From Oasisia sp. SBJ-2009 (Eukaryota > Annelida > Polychaeta > Sabellida > Siboglinidae), in contig OZ024863.1 in the NCBI GenBank assembly GCA_964017155.1, forward strand, positions 40,529,617-40,593,616: 64,000 nucleotides of DNA, in the 5' to 3' direction. The notes under the pieces were generated by a model that did not search any database, was not told the DNA's origin, and worked only from the letters and a program-made list of their open reading frames with translations. This document shows positions 21,401 through 33,400 of the stretch, in pieces; within the stretch, counting starts at the first letter, position 1; every line of letters begins with the position of its first letter. The translations under genes were made by a program, and so were the position numbers.

Positions 21401-24400
21401 ATGAATTTATCTGTATTTTTATTTCTCTACTCCTTTATTTTAAATTTTTATGACGAACACTGCAAAATGAATTTACGGGTGCGGGACAATAAAGTTGTAT
21501 TGTATTGTGTTGTGATGGTGTTGTGTTGTGTCAGGGGTGAAGAAGGAGGCTGAGTTGCCCGAGACTGAGGCCAAAGAACAACACAAGAAAGCCTGGGAAG
21601 GTTTGTACCAGAGTTGGGAAAACAAAAGTTCGATGGTTTATATTATAATTCAATACAATTAAATTTTACATATAATTCAATTGTAAATATAATTTTAAAG
21701 GACATTTTAGGCCTCTTATAATATTTATTTATTTGTTTGTTTACTAACTTAAAATAATATTTTTATAATATAATTTATAATTTTAAGGGACATTTTTATT
21801 TATTTATTTATTTATTTATTAACTAGATGGACACAATTATTTTTAAATAGATGATCTATTTAAGATATATCTGAGATATGTTATTTATTTATTAGATCAA
21901 CATAATGTATTTTTTTATAATTCTAAAGAATATATTACATTATATATTTATTTGCCATATTTCATTTTATTGTATATATAGGCACTATGTGAGTCAACGC
22001 CAGACTACATTTCAATTTAACATGTAATGCATGTTGAAAATGGCAATAACGCTTTATTATTATTATTATATGATTATCACAGCTTCATCTAAGGTAACAT
22101 AAGCTGTATCTTTATCATCTCCACATTTAAAAGTAAATATCAATTTGTGGCGATTGACTGTAGTCTGTTTTTTATTGCTCCTGAGTGAATATCAATTTTA
22201 CCTTGTATGCATTATCTTTTCTTTTTGAATGCAATGTAGTCAGTAGACTAGACACATCTGTAGTCCACATCTGAATGCCTTATCACATTTACTTATCATG
22301 GGACAAATTAGTTTGCGTGCAAGCTCGATTTTGGTAAATTGTTCCAGCATGAGATTCTTTGCTAATTTCACACATAGCATAACAGTGATAAGACATATCA
22401 TTTAACCAACCGACATCTTTGTAATTGTCTGTTCGTGCAGAAGAGAAAGCTCGCCTACAATCCAGCCAAGAAAATGAAAGGAGTGAGAATGCGTTTAAGA
22501 TTCTGGATACCAACAACGATGGCATGTAAGTAGTCACAACTTGGATCTTGTTTCAGACACATTTACCTTTTGAAGATTGGGATGTAAACAAGAACACTAC
22601 TATATTGAATATATTGTTCATGGCTCCAAGAATGATTTATTGTAGTATAATTTAACTTACTTTGGAGTTTAATTGTCGATGATGAGTACAACGTTTCGAC
22701 CCGCCATTTATGGGCCTTGTTCACAAATTATCCCGCCGAAATCTAAGACGACACGTGTGACACCAGTACATGAACACGGCCCGTAGATGACGGGTCGAAA
22801 CGTCGTACTCATCATCGACAGTTAAGCTCCAAAGCAAGTTAAATTATACTACAATAAGAACACTACTGATTACTTCTTCCCCCAACCCCTTGCTGGGTGG
22901 GTGTCACATCCCTCACTGTCTCAACCTCTCGATTAGGTGTCTTCATCTCCCTGTTTCTCCTGTGTTATTCTCATCTACCTTTACTGTATCCCTCTCACTA
23001 TATGTTTGGATTGCTTTCAATATCATTTCTAGGAGAAATGGAGAAATAACTCTGTCATGTTTTTGGGGTAGTATTACATATTACATACTGAAATACAATT
23101 GCCACCTTTGAAACATGAGATGGCGTGTGAGACGTTACTATACCGGCAGGTGTGTGAGTCAGAACAGGTCATTTGTAGTGGCATGACAGGTTGATTTATG
23201 TCTGTGACAGGGTTTCTGTGGAAGAAATGCAAACACACTCAGAATTTGACATTGACACAGATGGAACGGTATCTATCGAGGAGGCAAAGGTAACGCAAAA
23301 ACACTGCTGCAAAATTATTGAATATATTGTTCATGGCTCCAAGAATGGTTTATTGTATGTATGATTTAACTTTGGAGCGTAATTGTGAATGAGTACGACA
23401 TTTCGACCCGTCAGCTATGGGCCTTGTTCATCTACAACCAAAATATTTATCCCAGTACGTGAACAAGGCCTGTAGCTGACGGGTCGAAACATCGTACTCA
23501 TCGACAATTACGCTCCAAAGCAAGTTAAATCATACATACAATGCTGCAAAATTGTCAGTAAATACTTTTTATTGTTGCAAAATATGTGTGTGTGTGTGTG
23601 TGTTTAATTTTTGTGTGAAAATAAGATTTCAATTGTGCAGTGTAATTACTATGATTGTGTTCGTTCTGGTAATCTTCAAATTCAATTCCTGCTAATTGAA
23701 TTGTCATCACCTGGTAAGTTTTCCAAATAGATTTGGAATATTGACAGCAGTGTTTGTAATTTGTAATCAACCAGTTGTGTTTGGTTTCAACCAAAAAGAC
23801 TTCATATGAAACAATACGTGTTAAACCTCCATTTAGTAAATGTGAAATGATAGAGCCTTGCTCTGACAGGAATACCTTGAGGACAGTGAACAAGTCGACT
23901 ACGAGACATTCCACGGTAAAGTGTGGCCGAATATCAAGGAGATCTACACAAAGGAAAAAGAGAAACTAGAAGCTCAGGAGGAAGAACTGGCCAAGGGGGA
24001 CACGGAGCAACCCCCAGAACCGACAGTCGCCCCCGACACTATGACACCCCCTCCCCAGGTCAGTGACACGGCGCTTGTGTCGGTCCACCGGTTGTCTCTA
24101 ACTAATCAGTCACAGTTTGGGTTTTTCTGCAGCACCTGATGACAGGACTTGTCTGAGCCGCAGTGGGTTGAATTTTTAGAATTTTTATCCTTACTTTGTA
24201 GCAGGTTCTGTCTGGTGTGACTTACATAGTTTTGTGGCTGTTGGTTGGGGTGTGTGTTTGATTACTTTGGTATGTGGTCGCTGGTCTAGGTGTCTGTTCA
24301 CACAGTCGTCTTGGCCAATTTCCACGTACGTTTGTTACAGTTTTGCTCCTTTAAGCCTCAGCGAATAATTTTGACATAAAACTGACATAAAATGTTGTGT

Positions 24401-27400
24401 CAACGCTAAGACCATTCTGCATCAGTTGAACTTATCTGCAATTTTATCGTCATATCTACCATGGCTCCTGGGTGTATGTGATGTACCCATAACGCCACAG
24501 TCAGATCTAGACATTTTATATGGTATTCCCACATGATCTGGTAGGATTACTAGGCTAGCGCTGTGCCTAAAATCTGTTTAGCCAATTTGGCTAAAGGTCA
24601 GAAATTTGTTTAGCCAAATGAGATTCTCTTTAGCCATTTTTTTAGATCAATTAAATTACCCGGTTTAAAAGTGCAGAGCAAGACATAATATAATAAAAAA
24701 TTCTATACAATGTCCACAAGAAAAAAATTCTTATTTTAATTAACTAAACATTTATATATTTAGCTAAACATATATAACACAAACAAACATCCAGTATAAT
24801 TTAACAGAACATTGTTTAACAATAAAATGAAACCTGAACAACTGTTGGGAATTTTGCAAAAATATAAAGAAACAGCACCTAACACATACTATTAACAGAG
24901 AAGATCTTCTCTGCTATTAATGTAATAAAATTTACCTTACAGGTGTGTATAACATAAATTGAAAGATACACTTTTATAACAAGGTAAAATAATTAAGAAC
25001 CACCTACTCTACTCTTGCTGCCCCGCAGTGATTCAAACAGTGTATTGATAATAATTATTACCTATCTTAAAACTTCATTTGACTGCTCAGTAACTGAATA
25101 CAGTAATTCACCAAATTAGTTAACTGTGGCTAACTGTAATCCTGGCCTGGGTGACGCAGGCTATATTTAATAAAACACGTTTTTTTACATGCATCTTTCC
25201 ATCTGTAATGTTTCTGGTGGTGAAACTTGTCAAACATACATGAATTACAATCTATATTGGCATTTTATTGAATAGTTACCAGATGGCACATTGATTAATC
25301 ATTGACAATGCCATGTGACTGCGCCGGCGATACTGAGCGATAATATGGAACCTGTCGGGTACAGCGTTGTACTTCCCTCAAACTTGTAATTAGTGCCATC
25401 AGACAGGTCCCCATTGTCTAGTAAACACAATTCTTGATTGATTTAAGCTCCCCTATTGTCTGTGAGCATGGCTAAGTGGAGGGATTAGCGACCTATTGTT
25501 TACCCAGCGGGTCACGTTACACTGACTGGTTATTTGGGTCAGTTGAATGTGCGATCGTTTAGGCAACTTTAACAGAGCTGGGTGTTGAATAATGCAGTCA
25601 TGTATTGCTGATAACATCAATAGTAATGACAGATATAATGTTTCGCCAATTTGGCGAAGAGGTTTAATTTATTTTCGCCAAATAGAAAACCGTTTCGCCT
25701 ATGGCGCAAATGGCGATCGACAGCGCTAGCCTAGGATTATACACACCAATTACTGCATCCAGTTACTTATAGTTTGCCCCACAATTACATTTACAGTATT
25801 CCCACATGATCTGGTAGGAAAAACGTAGGATTATACGCCCATATCATTGCATCCGGTGACTTCTAGTTTGCCCTACAACTATCACGCCCCCGTAACAACA
25901 TTTGCAGGAGCCAGTCACTACCCCAGCACCCACACCGCCACCCCCAGAGATTGACCCGCTCCTAGAACCTGAGGAAGACCTCACCCATAACTACGACGAC
26001 GAAGAAGATCGTTACAATGACGATGAAGATGATGACGATGATGATGAAGAAGAGGACAAGGTGCTCCTATCTGCTGGCTTGCTAGAGATGTCTCGTTGTG
26101 TGGCCTAATCCCGTTGTTGCCTGCCTCCTCACTTTCTCTTGTTTCTCTCAGGTCGTGGGGCTTCACCGAGGTCCCTGCTATGGTGTTGTACTAACTTGGT
26201 TTTATTGCTTTACTTAGTGAAACGTACTAACAGTGCCACGCAGGGCTTTATGCAGGATCAAATTATTGCCAGTCACATATGTTTTGGTGGACATGTGAAT
26301 GTTAAATTAAGCCAGTTCACAAACTTTAAATGTATTTTTTTGATCTGAAAAGGACTACAAACACACATTTACGCTCACTTTCAATGCATAACTAACAATA
26401 ACTGTCAACATCTATGGTTTTGGAAGACCTTTTTTTGCTCCTTAATGTTTTTACCCGTGCACCCATATTTCTACCTGTCCATGTTCGCTTTTACCCGTCC
26501 AAATGACGGGTGGACGGGTCTCTGCGTAAAGCTATAGTACCACGTGACAAGTCTGCTCTCTGCGACACCACGCACCACTGAATTCATTGTACAGCTGTCA
26601 CCTGTGGAATTAACAAGCACGTAACTAATACGGTGCACTATTACTGTTCATATAACCTGCCTGTAGTACCCAGTCGCTTACGTTTCTCCCCACCCCGCTT
26701 TCAACATGTGTTGCTATTAAACGTGGTCGTTGCTATCGGATGTCACTCTGTTTCTGGTAACGCTACTGTAAGTAGGTTTGTTACATTGCAAGTAAGGTAT
26801 GTTGTGAGTTGGCCAATGTTTACACTTTAATGGCAAGGCATGTGTACTGCGTTTGCCAACTATTCAGTGGGGTGTTCTTTCCTTTTAAGTTAAGTAACAG
26901 AGCATGTGTTGTGTGCTTATTTCTTAACGTCATCCACTGTTGGGGTGTCAGGGTGTGTGTTTTGTATGTGTTACTTGATATCCCACAATTACTGTCCTGA
27001 AATAATTTGTTTTGAAAATACCTGAAACATGTTCAATTTGAATGTTTGTAAACATTTATTGTAGTATGACTTAATATCGTTTGTAAACATTTTTTCTTAC
27101 TCGACTGTTTCTGTTTAAAAAACGATGTAATAAGACTAAATTGATAAAATAAAGCACCCATCCAGATCATTTTTCAGAATGCTGTACGTTTTGTTTCAAA
27201 TCATGTACTGTTGATAACTGTACAAAATAACACTGCTATTCAGCCGACGTGACAGACAATAGTACAGGGAAATGCGACTGTGTTTCAGGAGAAGGAGGAA
27301 AACAAGAAGGCAGAGGTGGAGCCACCGAGCAGTGCATCGGACACGGAGGACAAGATGCCGGAGTATGACGAGAACACGAAGGCTCTCATTGAGTGTTAGT

Positions 27401-30400
27401 ACTCTTCAGTTGTCTCACCTTAATGACCTGCTTGTCGCGTTTGAGACTGCCCAAGACTAGTCTTGATGCACCACTAAGCTGACCTTCCAAGGATTTGGGT
27501 GAAATAATAGATACCTTATTATAGATATTATTTTGGTGTCATCCAGAGATGGAGTAATTACAATACAAATATAATCGAGTATTACATTAGAATATAATCA
27601 GGATTACTTTCATGATTACTTTAATGAGTATCCTAATCCGGTTTCTACTGTAATCGTCGGCGACCATCTTGGAATCCTTGGGCGTTATTCTTTTTCTGTC
27701 ACTATCTAGTGTTCTAAATGATTACTACTATCCAGGTTTTATTATTAAAAATCAGACGACTTTCTCAGGTATTGAATGAATCATTTAATGCTGGGCTGGA
27801 TTGATACTCAGTATATCCATATACTCAAAAAGTACAAGTACAATTACTATGAGTACAATTGGTGTCATCAAACAATGGCTGTCTTAATTTGTTTAGCATG
27901 TACTACAACTCTATATTGACCACTTTCTTTTCCAGTCTACATTATCTGTTCTGCACTGATAACGGTTATTAAGGCAGTATTGTTGTTTCATTTAAATGTG
28001 TGTAACTGTAATGAACAATGAACAAAAAACGTCAAGTAAATACTGACATTATTTTACATGTACACTGTCGTGGTTATCATATTAATTTGTGCCTGTAGTT
28101 ATTATCTAACTATATGTTTCTTCAAATATTTGCTATGTTGCAATTTAAAGGAAGCCAAAAGGGAAATATTACGTGATATGCACGTGAAAGAGCTAATACA
28201 AAGCAACCATTCTGAACGGTAATCACATTTTTAACGACAGTGGTTTATTAGTAAAATAATTTCAAAGTGGATAATTTCACTGAAATCCTCGGCTCCGTAG
28301 AGGCGGCCATTAACGCGCCCCGGTCCGCCTCTTCCTGTTGTATAACCATTCAGCACGCAGAACCGGCCTTAAAGTCACGTGTCCGATGACGCATAATAAT
28401 GCTTATCGCCGTTGTAAACACAATGTTGTCAGATACCCGAACTTCGAAGAAGAACATCCGTTCGAAGAACCTTGCTTCGAATGGGATGTTTCTCATCGTA
28501 TATAGTGGGTCAAGATCCGCAGAAACGTTGGCGACGTCGAGTTTTGAAATTTAGAGCTGTGCAAACGATATTGGCGCGATATTTAATCACCAACGATAGT
28601 CGTTGAAACGGGTTACCGGTCGAAACCTTCCATCGCCGTAGCCAAGTCAGCGCGCGCAAGAAGGTTAGTAAATATTAAGTCTTCTGTGTCTAAATTATTT
28701 AAATCTTGTACCATTAGACACATTGCGATGTCTGTCGTTATGACTTATGTACATACTGATATATTTTATAAACATCCACCACAGTTAACGTTCTAGAAGG
28801 TATGTACATGACATGGGATCATGGAGCCGCTAACTAGGTCTAGGACCAAGTCCAAGCGAGTTAAACCGTTCGATATTGTTATTCATTATTATTAGTTTTA
28901 TTTTATCCTACATTGAATGGTATCACGTTTGCATGAACAGAGGCATATAAATAAGGTAAAGCTACATGTGTTAAACATGACCGTAACATTAAAACACAGC
29001 TGAATGCAAGCCAGATCATAGATGTCCCCATCAATTCGCATGAACGATAATATAGCACCTAGATTTTGGTTGGTTTATTTCATTCTCTGGGCAATCAATA
29101 CAGATTGAAATAGGTACATAAAACATGCAAAATATATTTGTTAAAATAGATTGAAATAATATATAATTTAAAACATTAGCATAAATAAAAAATTAATTTA
29201 AAAAGTAGAGAATAATTTATTTGAAATGTATCTATAAAGGTAAATTAAATATGTTAAGACATTAAAACATATTTTCTTTGATTATTTGAATAAACTTAAA
29301 AATTACTTTAATAAATTATTTTAATAAATACTTTAAAACATTAAAATAAATAGGTCTAAAGAATAAATTAAGGTTTTACAATATTCACTAAATAAGTTTT
29401 CAAAAATACTGCCTTTCATAGTTACGCAGTTCCTATTTTCAGGTTGACCACTGTGAATGTGCCAGCATGCCTGCAATATTTTTCAGTAAATATATTATTC
29501 AAACATCACAAACTGGCATTGCGAATGTTGTTTTCAATCATGTTATTCGTTCAGCGAGACACACAATTACAAATTCTGTGTGCTGTGTCAGTTCAGATAC
29601 TAATACATTGATACTAGGACATGTTACAGGCTTACAGTAAAGGATGAATAATTAGCTATGATGAGACATAACTTATGTACTGTAAAAATTACTTTGCAAA
29701 TTTGCAATATTGCCTTTATTGGTAGGTAGAGTTTCTTGAAATATTGGGACACACTCAGCAAACAAGAAGAAACATTAACACACCCCAATAACAGACTAGC
29801 ATAATATACTAGATGGAACGAGTCAACGAGGATTTGTAGATATCCCACAAGATCAGTCGGTAAACATTTGGTACCAGTTTCTTCCCCACAATAAGAGTGC
29901 AAATCACTAACCTAATTCAATAATAATTTAATCCAATAGTTTAGCAAGTAAGTCAGATGATCCACCATGCACATTGGCGTGATGTGTCAATATGACATTT
30001 TGCCAGTTAAAATATACATTGTCATAGATATTCCTGTTCGATTGATATTTTGAGGTGCCAACGTTTGTGTTTATTGGATAATAGAATCTGAAGCACTTAA
30101 ATGTCATTATAAATTTTTTTTTTATTAAAGACAACCACACTTGATAACAAGCCACTGTATATAAGATACAACATGACACAAATATTTAGCAATACAGCAT
30201 GTCCTGTTTATTTATAGGATGGAACCATGGCTCTAGCAAGAACGTCCGGCCACGTCCTAGCGAACCTTGACAACATGGCTGTTTTCTGGTCAAGACGCAA
30301 GTAATTGGAGCTGCAGAAGACACTACAGCTGTATGTTTACCTGCAGATCCACCACACTGTGGTGGGAAGAATGAGTGAATGGTGAATTACATCTTTGTCA

Positions 30401-33400
30401 GAACTCTGGCCGCTGCCCACAACGACTGTCCATGTCAGAATTGCAATCCTTGGTTCAGATATGCCCTAGCTAATGAAAGAAGGTCTGCTGGTGTCAAGAG
30501 TCAGTTGATTTGTTCATTGACAATCCAACTGCTTATTCACAAATCAACTGATAATTCGCAAGGGCAGCAGTCAACAAGTGCCAAGTGTTATCCTAGATCT
30601 TGTTCTCTGCTGAGAGCACAGAAGTTCGATCTTATGGCCGGTATACACTGGTATGACTCTCTGTACCCTTCGACCAAGCCTGTCATGGATCCACCGGGTA
30701 AAATTCTCTGTATATGGCCGACTTGGACTCCTGAAATAAAATAAGGCTTAAATAAATATATCAACTATGTATAGTGGCACAGTGGTTTAAAGCTTTGGAC
30801 TTGGCTTCAGACTCTCAACTACGAGAACGAAACCATGTGCTGCTGTGTCGAACCTTGGGCAAGTCTGTTCACCCGTCATTGCTCCAATTCACTCGGCTGT
30901 GTAAACAAGTAACTGGCTATTGACAGTGGTGGATATTTGTAACACGAACCGTCTTGATTCATTAATTACAGCTTGGCTGGATGCTTCCCACAGTCATGAG
31001 ATGGTGTTTAACTGAATAGGTATGCCAGGGAGTAAAGTGTAAAGCACTTTGGACAATGCCGAGCAGACATGGGGTCAAATACGTTGACATTTATTTAAAT
31101 ACAAATACTCTTGAGGAATCCAAATACATTTAATTACTAAACATCAATTACAGTTACTTAAAACTATTTAAATACTTTCAAATACAAATGTATTTGACCC
31201 CATGTCTGAGGATTGGATACTGCACTATATAAGAACTGTGTTGACAGGTGACATATGAAAATGGAGGTAACTCAATCCATTATCATTGTAGAAAATACAA
31301 TAGAATACATGTTCTGTTTTTATAAAATCACTGGAACTTTTTTCAATTCTCACATAGTGGACAACTGGCCATGCTACTCGAAATGTTCTAGAATGATCCT
31401 ACATCATTTACTGTTAAACCTAATTTGTTGGGTATATTTCTACTATGGAATAATATGTGGTGTTTTCATTGTATGAAATGTCATTTGTATTATATAAAAT
31501 GTTTGGTGTTCTGGTTACTCTAATGTTATTTTCATTGTCAATAAATTGTGAGCAACACATTTCACTGTTGTTATAAATACATGAACATAATATTATACTT
31601 ACATCTTTGTTGGCAGATATATGTGACAGTTGTCTAACATTTGGAAGCACTGTCTGCTCCAAACACAGACTATAAAATCCATGGCCATTTGTAATATATC
31701 ATAGCACATCTGAAACAGAACCAGATGTATAAATGAGTTTTTCATGAATAAGAAATATTATTAGCACAATATAGAACATCACAGCTACTATTATGGTTAC
31801 CTTGACACGACAACAAAGTTACATTGCAATTAAGACCACCACAGAATATACATAAATATATCCACATATGTTATAGTTTAGAATATTTGTTCTGCTAGTT
31901 GTGTTACTTTTACCCAGTTCAAAATGGTTATTTTTAATAGAGACATATATTCAGCTAAAAACAACTTTATTATTCAGCATGAAGTTGATTTCATAAAGAA
32001 CATGGGTGGTGATTTTCTTTCTTTATTTAGCCCTCCAGAATTAGGCTCCAAACCCTCGCTTTAAATATACCACGCCTATTAAAAGAACAATCAATATTGA
32101 CACACATCTGTTTTTTAGTCGCACAGGTCATGCTATGTCAATAATACAAAAAACATGCCACATTCGCTGCTGTTAATATAATAATGTCCAGTATTTGAAA
32201 AAACAACAATTAATCTGCATTTTTTCCACATTTCAATGATTTGTGGGCAATTTGGAAATTGATTCCTGAAAACATGGGCGAAGGACCGAGCCTGTCACTC
32301 TGTCAGTCTGTGTCAGGCTGAGATAAATCGGAGAGCCATGACCCCATATGTGATATGATGTGTTTCAAATTGGGTAACTTCAAGTTGTGTATAACATATC
32401 CGACACTACACTACTGACTTGGAGAATAATACATGGCATGGCTGTGACTAAGTAGAAACTGCCGAATTCCGGGACCGAATGCGAGGTGGCCATCAGCATA
32501 CCTGTCAGTGACAGTGTCACTGACCCACCATCGACTCCGTTGGCGTTGATATTTTAATTACTTAAATTAACATCCAGCCCAGATTTCATAATGAACATTT
32601 AGGGCAACATTTCTCATATTAGACACATAAATGCTTACCTTCACCGACAGATTTTTGAGTCTTCCTCCTAACAATACAGTTACAGTAACGGGTATCCACA
32701 GTAACAGCATACATTCGCCTTTCGAAGTTTCGGCGAGTTTCGACCACTTGTCGATCACTCAATGTCGCCTCGGCTTGTTACTCGCCTCTGCATTTCGGCT
32801 TCCGGCGGGTCTTCTTTACCAGGTTTACCAGCGCGTTCAGTTCTATCTTGAAAATGTTGGCCCTTATCGTTGCAATCGAAATTCAGCTATTTCTGAACGA
32901 AAATCAGGTCGGTTCGCCTACACGAATCGGATGTACACAGCGCCACCTAGCGATTATTTTTAAATACAGAATTGCCAGACTGCGAGCATTATTGACGTCA
33001 CACATCAGTCAAAATGGCGCAACTTACAAACTTTGATAGAAAAGGTGTTCAGATTTTTTTTACTACTAAACCATTGACATTAAAAATGTGATTACCGTTC
33101 AAAATAGTTTGTTTTTATTTACTCTTTCACGTGCATAGCATGTAACTTTTCGGTTTTGCGTTCCTTTAAGAAAGTTACTTTAATTAGCAAGCTGATCAAA
33201 TGCATTAACTCTAACTTTTGCAGAACCAATAAGTTTTTATTCTAGTTATAAGTGAGTTAAAGTTAATCAAATTTATATGTCATTACATGAAGTGTATGTT
33301 TTCAGTGGCTGACAAGGCACGAGAAGATTTCAATGAAGCTGATAGGAAATTCAAGGATATCGAAAGTGAAATCAGGTGAGAACTTGTTTTGTTATTGTAT

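Larger units (their letters stand above)
28145..33169 (-). mobile_element. 5,017-bp TIR element, copy 2 (TTAA-flanked), in PRKCSH intron 12
   Basis: The body 28149-33165 is the reverse complement of 10119-15135 and has exactly the same length. It is flanked by TTAA at 28145-28148 and 33166-33169; the sequence beyond TTAA differs from that of copy 1, which argues for two insertions rather than one duplicated block. Every ORF and nested element of copy 1 reappears at the mirrored coordinate. It sits antisense in intron 12 (27395-33305); its outer end is 140 bp before exon 13. Confidence 0.92.

Noticed and set aside
10115..33169. The twin arms as LTRs of one retroelement or one giant palindrome
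   Set aside because: Arms are inverted, each has its own TIRs and TTAA flanks, and the spacer is a host gene.
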